Notes under the pieces: model-generated
Told to the model about the DNA's origin: nothing
Seen by the model: only the letters and a program-made list of their open reading frames with translations
The model's database searches: none
NCBI GenBank assembly: GCA_947624195.1
Contig: CANQJH010000009.1
Location: 1 to 48,839 of the forward strand
Origin: an uncultured Clostridia bacterium
Lineage (GTDB): Bacteria; Bacillota; Clostridia; TANB77; CAG-508
Direction: 5' to 3'
DNA length: 48,839 bases
Position numbers and translations under genes: made by a program
Shown: positions 34,699-44,765 of the stretch, piece by piece
Layout: each line of letters begins with the position of its first letter
How positions within the stretch are numbered: the first letter of the stretch is position 1

Positions 34699-35700
34699 AT
34701 GGAATATAAAAATATGAATGTAACTATAGATGTAACATCAAAGTGTAACTTAAATTGCAAACATTGTAGGGTTAATGAAATAGGATATGATATGACATTA
34801 GATGAAATAAGGAGTGTGTTTTTAAAATTAAAACCATTTAAACCAAGAGCTGTTTTTATAAGTGGAGGTGAACCACTTGTAAGAGAAGATATAGTAGACA
34901 TAGTTAAAGAATCAAAAAAATTGGCTCCTGTAACTATTTTAAATACTAATTCTTTACTATTAACAGAAGAATTAGTGCAACAATTAATTGATGTGAATCT
35001 TGATTACATTCAAGTCAGTCTTGATGGCATTGAAAAGATTCATGATTATATTCGAGGAAAAGATACTTACAAAAAAACAATAGAAAAAATGAAATTAATA
35101 AACAAATATTCTAATAAAATTAAACTACATATAAATAGTGTAATATCTAAAGTGAACATAGACACTATGATTGAATTTGCGGAACAAATATTAGATATTG
35201 AAAAAATAAATGTTCAAATATTTGGATTTAAAAGATTTATTCCGAACAATGTTTTAAAAAATACGTCTGCATTAGGAAAAGAAGGATTAAAGCAATTATA
35301 TGATAATTTATTATATTTACAAGAAAAATATAAAGATAGAGTCATAATTGCTTCAGATATGCCAATGAAAAATATTTATAATGAACAAAGAGTTAGAGAA
35401 ATTATGGATAAATATAATCTAAAATGTGCTGGTTGTTCAGCTGGAGTTAATGGGATAAGTATAAGAAATGATGGAACAGTTACGCCATGTACATTATTGT
35501 ATATTGACTGTGGAAATATATTAAAAGATAGCTTGGAAGATATTTTAAAAAATAATTATATAGTTGATATAAAAAAGCGTGAACTAAAAGGTAAATGCGG
35601 TGAGTGTAAATATAAAATGATTTGTGGAGGCTGTAGGGCTGTAGCATATCAACTAACAGGAGATTTTTTAGAAGAAGATATGGAGTGTTTTATATGTTAA
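34699..35700 (+). CDS. Radical SAM/SPASM peptide maturase 2
   Basis: 333 residues: CNLNCKHC (about 15-22), FISGGEPLVRED, VSLDGIEKIHDYIRG, and the SPASM stretch CAGCSAGVNGISIRNDGTVT with CGECKYKMICGGCRAVAY and a final Cys close to the C-terminus (MECFIC). Same family as its two neighbours but clearly diverged. AGAGGAG before ATG 34699. The last residues overlap the start of maturase 3. Confidence 0.9.
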   Translation: MEYKNMNVTIDVTSKCNLNCKHCRVNEIGYDMTLDEIRSVFLKLKPFKPRAVFISGGEPLVREDIVDIVKESKKLAPVTILNTNSLLLTEELVQQLIDVNLDYIQVSLDGIEKIHDYIRGKDTYKKTIEKMKLINKYSNKIKLHINSVISKVNIDTMIEFAEQILDIEKINVQIFGFKRFIPNNVLKNTSALGKEGLKQLYDNLLYLQEKYKDRVIIASDMPMKNIYNEQRVREIMDKYNLKCAGCSAGVNGISIRNDGTVTPCTLLYIDCGNILKDSLEDILKNNYIVDIKKRELKGKCGECKYKMICGGCRAVAYQLTGDFLEEDMECFIC

Positions 35701-36641
35701 AATTAATATCACCTATTTCAATAGTTTGGGAAATTACAAATAATTGTAATTTTAAATGTCCACATTGTAGGGCTTTCCAAGAATATAAACAAGATAGTGA
35801 ATTGATAGAAGAAAAAATTTTGAATGAAATCATAAAATCTAAAGTTTTTGTTGTTAATATTTCAGGTGGAGAGCCTTTACTTAATCCAAGAATATTTAAT
35901 ATAGCTAGAAAATTAACTGAAAATAATATATATGTTATTTTGTCAACAAATGGATATTTGTATAGTAAATACAGAGAAGAAATATTAAATTCAGGAATTA
36001 AAATGGTTCAAGTATCTGTAGATGGCAAAAAAGAATTACATGAAAAATTTAGAGGAGTTAAAGATACATATGAAAAGGCTATAGAAGCGTTAGAGATGGC
36101 AAAAAAAGATGGAATGAGGACGCAAATGAATGTGACTATTACTTCAGAAAATATCGAAACTTTAGAATGGAATTATAATAAAGCTAAAGAGTTAAGAGTA
36201 GACAGAATATTTTACAGAAGGGTAGTACCATATGGAAAAGCTAAAGTAAATAGATATGTATTACCTGATAGAAAAAGATATTATGAGATAATAAAAAAAT
36301 TATCATTATTAAAAAGTGATAAATTAATGGTTTCAATTGATGAACCAATATTAAGCGTATTATTAAAAGATAATAATGAAAATCATATATCTTGTGGTGC
36401 AGGAATCAAAAATCTTGGAATCTCAAGTGATGGAAATGTCTATCCTTGTATTTTTTTAAGAGAGAAAATTGGAAACTTAATGGAAAAATCACTAATAGAG
36501 ATATGGAATAATAGTAATGTTTTAAAAAAACTTAGAAATAGAGATATAAAAATTTGTAGAAATTGCAATTTTAAATATAGTTGTGGTGGTTGTAGAGCTT
36601 TTTCTGGAATATATGAAAAAGATGAATTTTGCCCATTATAG
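35685..36641 (+). CDS. Radical SAM/SPASM peptide maturase 3
   Basis: 318 residues: CNFKCPHC (about 22-29), NISGGEPLLNPRIF, VSVDGKKELHEKFRG, and SPASM motifs SCGAGIKNLGISSDGNVYPC, CRNCNFKYSCGGCRAF ending EFCPL. Start ATG 35685 or ATG 35694; SD-like GGAG lies inside the preceding gene. Three such enzymes for one short peptide imply several sequential modifications or a heteromeric complex. Confidence 0.9.
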   Translation: MFYMLKLISPISIVWEITNNCNFKCPHCRAFQEYKQDSELIEEKILNEIIKSKVFVVNISGGEPLLNPRIFNIARKLTENNIYVILSTNGYLYSKYREEILNSGIKMVQVSVDGKKELHEKFRGVKDTYEKAIEALEMAKKDGMRTQMNVTITSENIETLEWNYNKAKELRVDRIFYRRVVPYGKAKVNRYVLPDRKRYYEIIKKLSLLKSDKLMVSIDEPILSVLLKDNNENHISCGAGIKNLGISSDGNVYPCIFLREKIGNLMEKSLIEIWNNSNVLKKLRNRDIKICRNCNFKYSCGGCRAFSGIYEKDEFCPL

Positions 36642-36652
36642 GAGGAGTGAAA

Positions 36653-37366
36653 ATGTCAATTTATCCTAAAAATATAAGTAAAGGAGAAAACCTAATTATA
36701 CATTTAAGATTTTCAAATAAAGGTAAAAAAAATGAAATTATAAAATATAGACTATATATACAAAATCCTACAGGAAAGAAAATTTTAAAAAAAGAAAATA
36801 GTATATATTTAGGTGTAAACTCTAATGAGTTTGTAAGACAAATATATTATTCGGTTTATATAAGTGATAAATTTAAACCAGGTAAATATATAGTTAAGTT
36901 TTATTTAATATGTAGAGGCAGTATTATTGAATCATCAACAAAGGATACAGATTTTTTTTATGTAGAAGACGTGAAATATTTTAATTCAAATGAAAAAACA
37001 TATGTACATAATAAATCTCTAGAAAATGTAAATATAAAGTTATATGATAATAATAATATAAGTGAAACATTTAATATAAGAGGTAATTCTACTTTAGAGA
37101 CAACAAAGGCTTATAAGTATATAGAATATGCTAATAATAAGTTTGATATTATAAAAGAAAAGAAAAAAATATATATTAAAAATCCATCAATAAAATTTAA
37201 TAATAATAAATTGATCGATATAGATTCTGGAAAAGAATTTAAATTAACTAAAGATGAAATAGATGAATTTAAGCTTTTAGATGATATATTTTATAGTTCT
37301 AAATATATAAAAAAGTTTTTAGACAATAAAATTATATTAGAAAAGAATAGAAATACTTTTATATAA
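36653..37366 (+). CDS. Island protein: Ig-like N-terminus with PqqD-like/winged-helix C-terminus
   Basis: GGAGGAG is 5 nt before ATG 36653 (MSIYPKNISKGENLIIHLRF). Residues 1-105 look like an immunoglobulin/CARDB-type beta sandwich (LIIHLRFSNKGKKNE, KFKPGKYIVKFYLICRG). The last ~100 (KIYIKNPSIKFNNNKLIDID ... IDEFKLLDDIFYSSKYIKKF) have the strand-then-helices pattern of the island's other recognition-like domains. Related in layout to the protein at 32925. No signal peptide, so cytoplasmic. Role inferred only. Confidence 0.5.
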   Translation: MSIYPKNISKGENLIIHLRFSNKGKKNEIIKYRLYIQNPTGKKILKKENSIYLGVNSNEFVRQIYYSVYISDKFKPGKYIVKFYLICRGSIIESSTKDTDFFYVEDVKYFNSNEKTYVHNKSLENVNIKLYDNNNISETFNIRGNSTLETTKAYKYIEYANNKFDIIKEKKKIYIKNPSIKFNNNKLIDIDSGKEFKLTKDEIDEFKLLDDIFYSSKYIKKFLDNKIILEKNRNTFI

Positions 37367-37399
37367 AGTTTATTTAAGGTAAAGTATCAGGAGGTAAAA

Positions 37400-38227
37400 A
37401 TGCTAATTGATTCACACATACATATAGGAAATGAGAAAGAATGTGAAGATATAATAAAAAATTCAAAATTTAAAGATGTATATAGGATTTATTCTTGTAT
37501 TAATCCAAAAACAATACCTACAACTGCAAATTTTATTAAAGATGTTGATAAGTATTTCGCAATACCACTTTTTTTTTGTGAAACAAATATTGAAGATGCT
37601 AATAAATTATTAGTAAGACAAATACAAAATGACAATAAAGCAATACCCATTTTATTATTATGTAAAAACACAAATTTAAAAGATTTAATTTTATTGTTAG
37701 ACTATAACATAGTTAAAGAACATTTTACATTACATAATCCTAACGATATTACAGATAGAGATGAGGTATATGATTATCTAAATGAAAAAGAGGGATTTCT
37801 TTTGTTACATACACTTTCTAAAAGCACATATTCACATGTAATAAATCTAAGAAGAGAATATCCCAATATGCGAATTATTGTTGCTCATTTAGGAAGAAAC
37901 AATACATGTGATATTAAATATACAAGAGAAATGATAGATAGATTGCATTCAGATGAAAGAATATACACAGATATATCGACAATAACCAATTCAGAGCTAA
38001 TAAAATATGTAATGAGAAGATTTGGGAAAACAAGAGTTTTATATGGCTCTGATTTTCCTTTTGAAGTAAATCCAGGAGTTAGTCAAAAAGATTATATGAA
38101 TCCAGCAATTAAAGCAAATCTTAGAGATGATGAATATGATTATCTGTTTTATGAGAATGCTAATTACATAATAAATTCGGCAAGAACTAGAAAGAAAAAG
38201 GAGGAAGAATATGAAATGGAACATTAG
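37400..38227 (+). CDS. Amidohydrolase (PF04909-type metal-dependent hydrolase)
   Basis: TIM-barrel hydrolase with DSHIHIG (metal-binding HxH, residues 4-10), LLLHTLSKS, RIIVAHLGRNN (His on strand 6) and VLYGSDFPFEV (Asp on strand 8). 275 residues. These enzymes hydrolyse C-N or C-C bonds of small molecules. In the island it could release or trim the modified product, taking the place that MftE has in mycofactocin clusters. AGGAGGT precedes ATG 37400. It overlaps the acetyltransferase gene by 17 nt. Confidence 0.8.
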   Translation: MLIDSHIHIGNEKECEDIIKNSKFKDVYRIYSCINPKTIPTTANFIKDVDKYFAIPLFFCETNIEDANKLLVRQIQNDNKAIPILLLCKNTNLKDLILLLDYNIVKEHFTLHNPNDITDRDEVYDYLNEKEGFLLLHTLSKSTYSHVINLRREYPNMRIIVAHLGRNNTCDIKYTREMIDRLHSDERIYTDISTITNSELIKYVMRRFGKTRVLYGSDFPFEVNPGVSQKDYMNPAIKANLRDDEYDYLFYENANYIINSARTRKKKEEEYEMEH

Positions 38228-38720
38228 AAAAAGTAATAAAGAAGATTGTAAAACTATTGCTCATCTTGTAACTGTATCATGGAATGAAACATATAGAAAT
38301 ATTGTTAATGATGAATTTTTAAATAATATGATTAATACTGAAGAAATAAGATATAAAAATTCCTATAATAGCTTTAATGAAAAAGAAAATCATCAATATG
38401 TTTTGGAAGTTAATGATAATATAGTTGGTTTTATAAAAGTAATTCATTCAAGTGATATAGAATATAATAATTGTGCAGAAATACAAGCATTATATATATT
38501 AGAAGGATATAAAAAAAATGGATTTGGAAAGAAACTTATAGATAAGGCAAAGCAAGAAGCAAAAAATATGGGTTTTAATAATATACTTATTGGATGTCTA
38601 GAAAAAAATAGTGCAAACAAATTTTATACATCCATAGGTGCAAAATTAGTTAAAACTCGTGAATTTAATTTGCCAAACCAAAAATTAATAGAGAAAGTTT
38701 ATTTGTTGAATGTTTTATAA
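38211..38720 (+). CDS. GNAT-family N-acetyltransferase
   Basis: 169 residues: IRKSNKEDCKTIAHLVTVSW at the start, the acetyl-CoA loop LYILEGYKKNGFGKKLIDKA (about 101-120), and NKFYTSIGAKLV near the end. AAAGGAGGA before ATG 38211. Last gene of the island, translationally coupled to the amidohydrolase. It may acetylate the product or give self-protection; substrate unknown. Confidence 0.85.
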   Translation: MKWNIRKSNKEDCKTIAHLVTVSWNETYRNIVNDEFLNNMINTEEIRYKNSYNSFNEKENHQYVLEVNDNIVGFIKVIHSSDIEYNNCAEIQALYILEGYKKNGFGKKLIDKAKQEAKNMGFNNILIGCLEKNSANKFYTSIGAKLVKTREFNLPNQKLIEKVYLLNVL

Positions 38721-38918
38721 TATAAATATAAAAAATTAAAAATTTATGTGATGTCAAAAAGACACCTCTATTTTTTATTGTCATACCGCTAAAAGCTACG
38801 CTTTTAGACAGTTATAAGGAATGGAGACGTCTCCTTCTTCTTGCAAATTTTTAAAAGTCAAAAAAATTATAAAGTTTTAAAATCTTCATAACGAAAATTA
38901 CATATTTTTACATAAAAC
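38721..38918 (+). other. Intergenic stretch with short hairpins
   Basis: Contains CTAAAAGC/GCTTTTAG around 38790-38811 and the 12-bp palindrome GGAGACGTCTCC near 38822. No gene or clear T-run terminator is seen. It holds the island's right edge. Confidence 0.5.
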
Positions 38919-39000
38919 TTGCAATAATTGCAAAAATATGGTATAATTATTCTAGTATTTACCATAAAGGTAAAAAAAGCATCTTAGGAGGTACAAAGAC
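38919..39000 (+). promoter_or_regulatory. Right promoter cassette
   Basis: TTGCAA (38919-38924), 17 bp, TATAAT (38942-38947), leader hairpin TTTACC/GGTAAA, TTAGGAGG. Nearly the same as the cassette at 32406 through the ATGATCGA start. Confidence 0.75.
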
Positions 39001-39165
39001 ATGATCGAAACAAAGAATTTCACGTTGGTTGAGCCGTGGGGGTATTCGGAAAAAAGAGCAGCTAATGCTCAGATTTCAATCCTCTATAACAAGCTGAAGG
39101 GCGTCACCACGTACCGCTCGGGCGGGAAATGGTACATCGTTCTAAAAAACGCGATAACTGCGTAA
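39001..39165 (+). CDS. Unknown 54-residue protein with GC-rich codon use
   Basis: Begins MIETKNFTLVEPWGYSEKRA and ends YRSGGKWYIVLKNAITA. It has a strong promoter, a perfect SD and a strong terminator (39173-39212), so it is a well-expressed single gene. Codons ending in C or G (atc, aac, ctc, ggc, gtc, acg, cgc, ccg) are far more frequent than in any neighbour, suggesting recent transfer or selection for particular codons. No membrane segment. I do not recognise the family. Confidence 0.65.
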   Translation: MIETKNFTLVEPWGYSEKRAANAQISILYNKLKGVTTYRSGGKWYIVLKNAITA

Positions 39166-39172
39166 CGATTAT

Positions 39173-39212
39173 GCAAAGGGAAGTTGCGAATGCAACTTCC
39201 TTTTTCCTTTGC
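39173..39212 (+). terminator. Intrinsic terminator
   Basis: GGAAGTTGC (39179-39187), loop GAAT, GCAACTTCC (39192-39200), then TTTTT; outer GCAAAGG/CCTTTGC can also pair. Confidence 0.9.
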
Positions 39213-39371
39213 TTAAAATGATGGATTAATGAAGATAATAGTTGATAAAGATAGTATAAAAAAACAAAGTTCTAACATAATAAGAATATGTATACACTAT
39301 TTATGTATTGAATTTTATATTATTACAGTTGCTTATAAATTAAATTTATTTTAAGAAAAAGGAGAAACCTG

Positions 39372-40289
39372 ATGTATAATTTTAGAACAGATTTAGCAGA
39401 TGAAAGAGCACAAATTTGCAAAGAGCAATCACATCAGCAGGATATAGATGGAATTAAAACTGAAAATAAAAAAATTTCTAACAATCTAGAAATTACAAGA
39501 GTAAAGATTTTAAATGAAGAAGGAAGTAAAAAAATCGATAAAAAAATAGGAACGTATACAACAATTAATATAAATGATATAGAAGTAATTGACCAAGCTG
39601 GATTAGAAGAAGCCTATAATTTAGTCGCAAGAGAAGTTCAAGAATTATTAAAAGGGAAAAAAGGCTCAGCCTTAATAGTAGGTTTAGGCAATGAAGACAC
39701 AACAGCAGATTCAATAGGCCCAAAAGTAATTAAAAATTTAGAAATAACAAGACACATATTAAAATATAAACCAGAATTATTACCCACAGGAAGTAGAGAA
39801 ATAAGCGCAATAGCACCAGGAGTTTTAGGAACAACAGGAATTGAAACACAAGAAATATTAAAAGGATTAGTAGAAAAAATAAAAGCAGAAGTAATAATTG
39901 TAATAGATGCACTAGCATCAAATAATATATCAAGATTACTAAAAACTATACAAATATGTGACACAGGAATTGTACCAGGCTCAGGAGTACAAAATCGCAG
40001 AAAAGAGATAAGCCAAGAAACCATGGGAGTGCCAGTAATTGCAATAGGAGTACCAACAGTTGTAGAAGCAGCCACAATAGTCGCAAATACATTTGATATA
40101 TTAGTGGATAAATTTGAAGAATTTGATTTTTTAAAAGATTCGACGTATGAAGACAAATATAAACTTATAAAAACAGTACTAGAACCAAGCAAATATAATT
40201 TGGCCGTAATGCCAAAAGAAATAGATGATTTAGTAGATAATATGAAAGAAATTATATCCAATGGATTAAATAACGCATTAAAACTCTAA
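39372..40289 (+). CDS. gpr: Germination protease GPR
   Basis: GPR degrades small acid-soluble spore proteins at germination, so the organism makes or descends from endospore formers. N-terminal FRTDLADERAQ, VGLGNEDTTADSIGPKV, the central VIVIDALASNN, and GIVPGSGVQNRRKEIS with MGVPVIAIGVPTVVEA. 305 residues, slightly short. AAAAGGAG lies before ATG 39372. In Firmicutes gpr follows holA-rpsT, so this marks the right border of the inserted island. Confidence 0.94.
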   Translation: MYNFRTDLADERAQICKEQSHQQDIDGIKTENKKISNNLEITRVKILNEEGSKKIDKKIGTYTTININDIEVIDQAGLEEAYNLVAREVQELLKGKKGSALIVGLGNEDTTADSIGPKVIKNLEITRHILKYKPELLPTGSREISAIAPGVLGTTGIETQEILKGLVEKIKAEVIIVIDALASNNISRLLKTIQICDTGIVPGSGVQNRRKEISQETMGVPVIAIGVPTVVEAATIVANTFDILVDKFEEFDFLKDSTYEDKYKLIKTVLEPSKYNLAVMPKEIDDLVDNMKEIISNGLNNALKL

Positions 40290-40319
40290 AAGTCATAAGT
40301 TTATGACTTTTAGAGTTTT
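40279..40319. terminator. Bidirectional terminator
   Basis: AAAACTCTAAAAGTCATAA pairs perfectly with its inverted copy across a GT loop between gpr and the minus-strand TraX-like gene. Confidence 0.85.
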
Positions 40320-40327
40320 AGTAATTT

Positions 40328-41056
40328 TTATATGCTACCCAATGCCATAGCAACCAAAACGAAGTAAGATATATCTAATATAGTAAGGTGCAAAGGATAG
40401 AAAACGTAAAAAAAGTATTTCCAAGAACGACCTTTTTTACCATTATAGAATAACATCAATATCGAAGGTAAAAATGTAAAGGCTATGATAGATATCAAAT
40501 ATATATACGACATCTGGCCAAAATACTCACTATATTTTAATAAACAAAGAATTAAGAAACCAAATAAAAATATAAAATATTGCAACCTTTTATCCATTTT
40601 AGTATCTTTATTTAATGTAGGGCAGAAAAGATAAATAAAGAATATTATAAAAACACCCCAAGCACCATAATCTACCTTAGCAAAATGAGCCAAAACTAAA
40701 ATCAAAGCAATAAGCAAATATTTGAAAAATTTATTATCAAAATTCTCAAAAATAAATAATACCATAAGTCCAAAAGCCAAAGTAAAAAATATATTTAAAG
40801 AAAATAAACTACCATTAATAATATAAGAAAAAATGCTAAAAGGGATTTGAGAAATTAAAGCAAATGTAATTAATCTAATAGCATATTTCTTTAAATTACT
40901 AGTATTTTTGTAACCAACAACTAGCTGAAAAGCAAAAAGAGGGAAAGCGATTCTTCCAATAACATTCATTATTGATAAAAACCTCAAACTAACATCACCT
41001 AAGTGATCACAAAACATACAGACAACAGCAATCATTTTTAAAACAAAACTTGACAT
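40328..41056 (-). CDS. TraX-family membrane protein
   Basis: 242 residues, about seven membrane helices. The start FVLKMIAVVCMFCDHLGDVS and IGRIAFPLFAFQLVVGYKNT are typical of the TraX family (acetylation of F-pilin in its namesake; acyl transfer in general). Downstream YYPLHL-like FYVFYPLHLTIL near the C-terminus fits. In a chromosome of this type the substrate is unknown; pilin modification would be attractive given four pilin-like genes but is not shown. Confidence 0.75.
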   Translation of the reverse strand: MSSFVLKMIAVVCMFCDHLGDVSLRFLSIMNVIGRIAFPLFAFQLVVGYKNTSNLKKYAIRLITFALISQIPFSIFSYIINGSLFSLNIFFTLAFGLMVLFIFENFDNKFFKYLLIALILVLAHFAKVDYGAWGVFIIFFIYLFCPTLNKDTKMDKRLQYFIFLFGFLILCLLKYSEYFGQMSYIYLISIIAFTFLPSILMLFYNGKKGRSWKYFFYVFYPLHLTILDISYFVLVAMALGSI

Positions 41057-41104
41057 CTCTTATTATTGTAATTGTTATAAATCAACTACAAACTCCTTTC
41101 TAAA

Positions 41105-41983
41105 TTATTTTAAATAATCAGTAAAAGGTATTTTATTTAAGGTAATTTTTTTATCTTGTAAATAATTTAAAACACCAGAATCAGTGCTAAAATTAAAACT
41201 CAAGCTATAGCTACAAAGTAGCTGTGTTAATGCTTTAAACTTTTTATTAATCTCATAAGAACCATATTTACCATCACCAACAATAGGCAAAGAAGAATGA
41301 GCAAGCTGTGCCCTGATTTGATGAGTTTTACCAGTATGAAGAGAAACATCCACAAGCGATAAATTTTTATCTTTATTGTAATCAATAAGTTTGTAGGATG
41401 TAGTAATTTTAGAATAATGTTTCTTAGGTTCATCAAAAATATACACAACTGATTTTTTGCTATCCTTAAAAAGATAAGCTGTCAAATTAGCAAATTGCTT
41501 TGCGTGACCATAGCAGCAAGCAATATAATGTTTCTCAATTTCAAAATTTTTAAACTTCTCTGTTAAAATGTTCAAACTTTCTTGATTTTTAGCATATAAA
41601 ACCAAGCCAATTGTATTTCTATCAATTCTATGACAAGGCTCTATAAAAGCATATTTATTTTTCATCATAGTAGTTAAAGAATTGTTGCCAACGACCTCCA
41701 AATTTATGGGCTTGTTAAAAACAACAATATTGTCATCTTCATACACAATAGGAATATCAATATTTGAACTAATACCATTTAAGATATCATCTGTAATGTA
41801 AACATCTATCTTATCATTGAAGTGGACAACAACATTAGAGCCAGTTCTTTTGCCATTAATTTTAATATCTTTTTTTCGCAAAGCTTTATAAAAAGCATTT
41901 ATATTAAGATTAGGGAAGATGCTTGTAATATACGTACTAAGCTTTTTTCCATCATCATTATAATTTACGGTTAGTGTTTTCAT
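41105..41983 (-). CDS. RluA-family pseudouridine synthase
   Basis: N-terminal S4-like RNA-binding segment (KKLSTYITSIFPNLNINAFY...), then the catalytic motif CHRIDRNTIGLVLYAK with Asp as nucleophile, HYIACCYG and VSLHTGKTHQIRAQLA. Start at 41983 follows AAAAGGAG; ten more N-terminal residues are possible from 42013. 292 residues, normal for RluD/YlyB-type enzymes; the target uridines cannot be told. Confidence 0.9.
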   Translation of the reverse strand: MKTLTVNYNDDGKKLSTYITSIFPNLNINAFYKALRKKDIKINGKRTGSNVVVHFNDKIDVYITDDILNGISSNIDIPIVYEDDNIVVFNKPINLEVVGNNSLTTMMKNKYAFIEPCHRIDRNTIGLVLYAKNQESLNILTEKFKNFEIEKHYIACCYGHAKQFANLTAYLFKDSKKSVVYIFDEPKKHYSKITTSYKLIDYNKDKNLSLVDVSLHTGKTHQIRAQLAHSSLPIVGDGKYGSYEINKKFKALTQLLCSYSLSFNFSTDSGVLNYLQDKKITLNKIPFTDYLK

Positions 41984-42043
41984 AGAACTCCTTTTAGTAA
42001 AAATACGATTCAACTTAATCTCTGTTTAGACGTAATTTAATGC

Positions 42044-42073
42044 ATTTACAAATACCTGAGGTGATTTGTAAAT
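42044..42073. other. Hairpin between rluA-like gene and tRNA-Gly
   Basis: ATTTACAAAT (42044-42053) pairs perfectly with ATTTGTAAAT (42064-42073), extended by inner ACC/GGT. No T-run. Role unknown. Confidence 0.5.
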
Positions 42074-42117
42074 CGTAACAATTATATAATTAATTGCAAA
42101 AAAATTCAATAAAAAAC

Positions 42118-42146
42118 TTGACATTTATAACCGTATAGTGTAAAAT
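42118..42146 (+). promoter_or_regulatory. Promoter of tRNA-Gly
   Basis: TTGACA (42118-42123), 17-bp spacer, TAAAAT (42141-42146), 20 bp before the tRNA. Confidence 0.8.
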
Positions 42147-42166
42147 AATAAATGTCTCAAGAATAT

Positions 42167-42240
42167 GCAGGTGTAGTTCAATGGTAGAATCCCAGCCCTC
42201 CAAGCTGGCTATACGGGTTCGATTCCCGTTACCTGCTCCA
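42167..42240 (+). tRNA. tRNA-Gly (anticodon UCC) with C33 instead of U33
   Basis: Folds as a standard cloverleaf: acceptor GCAGGTG with TACCTGC, D-arm GTTC/GAAT (last pair G-U), anticodon stem CCAGC/GCTGG, T-arm ACGGG/CCCGT, discriminator T and encoded CCA. The 7-nt anticodon loop is CCTCCAA, so position 33 is C where almost every tRNA has U. Anticodon TCC reads GGA and probably GGT. It is a single gene with its own promoter and terminator. The same tRNA in Bacillus has loop CTTCCAA. Confidence 0.93.
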
Positions 42241-42280
42241 ACGACGTTTCTGTTCGAACTTTTATAGAACAGTAGATACA

Positions 42281-42313
42281 AAATCAATCAGAATTAAACT
42301 GGTTGATTTTTTT
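42281..42313 (+). terminator. Intrinsic terminator after tRNA-Gly
   Basis: AAATCAATCAG (42281-42291) pairs with CTGGTTGATTT (42299-42309, one G-U), then TTTT. Confidence 0.8.
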
Positions 42314-42357
42314 GTGCTTAACGAAAAAATCTTCCAAAGGAAAGGAGGATTATTTTT

Positions 42358-42630
42358 ATGGTTAAGATAATTAAAGAAGAATTACAATTTGAAGAAAGCC
42401 TAAAACAAAGACTAAAATTTATATGCGAGTTTTCTAAAGTTACTCCAAAATTTATTAATGGTAGTATTAGAAAAATTGAAAAGACAAATATTGCATATAT
42501 AGAACCTCATAGAGTAATAATTAAAAACATAACTTTTTTAGTATTTAATTATTCAAATGATGTTTACATATCTAACTTGACTAAAAAGATAAAACTATCA
42601 GAACTAGAAGAATATCTAAAAAATATATAA
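42358..42630 (+). CDS. Unknown protein, 90 residues
   Basis: AAAGGAGG precedes ATG 42358. Mixed alpha/beta composition: VKIIKEELQFEESLKQRLKF, then a beta stretch (TNIAYIEPHRVIIKNITFLV) and a C-terminal LSELEEYLKNI helix. No membrane segment. It sits between the tRNA and the serine recombinase and may belong to the mobile element. Not recognised. Confidence 0.55.
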   Translation: MVKIIKEELQFEESLKQRLKFICEFSKVTPKFINGSIRKIEKTNIAYIEPHRVIIKNITFLVFNYSNDVYISNLTKKIKLSELEEYLKNI

Positions 42631-42641
42631 AAAGTCAGAAT

Positions 42642-42669
42642 TTGACATTTCTAAAAATCGTGATATAAT
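42642..42669 (+). promoter_or_regulatory. Promoter of the serine recombinase
   Basis: TTGACA (42642-42647), 16-bp spacer, TATAAT (42664-42669). Confidence 0.7.
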
Positions 42670-42748
42670 ATTTATTGTAAACTACTTATGTTTAATAGGG
42701 GTTGATTATATGTTTTTGATAAAATTATATCTTATAGAAAATAGATTT

Positions 42749-42792
42749 AAGAGGTGTCAATAATACCAGTGTGTATATTGATGCCTCTTTTT
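42749..42792 (+). terminator. Attenuator-like hairpin in the recombinase leader
   Basis: AAGAGGTGTCAATA pairs with TATTGATGCCTCTT (one mismatch), then TTT, between the promoter and ATG 42812. It would limit recombinase expression. Confidence 0.7.
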
Positions 42793-42811
42793 GAAATAGG
42801 AGGTTTTATAA

Positions 42812-44725
<1,914 letters not shown>

Positions 44726-44765
44726 ATTTTATCCAATTTTTGATAAAATTTATTGCCTCGCAGAG

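Noticed and set aside
42190-42215. tRNA-Gly as a quadruplet decoder of CGGN
   Set aside because: The base that would face the extra C is A37, which does not pair with C, and the loop has the normal seven bases. Direct four-base reading is not supported.
42167-42240. tRNA-Gly as the attachment site of the mobile element
   Set aside because: No repeat of the tRNA 3' end is found near 46.9 kb, and serine recombinases rarely use tRNA genes.
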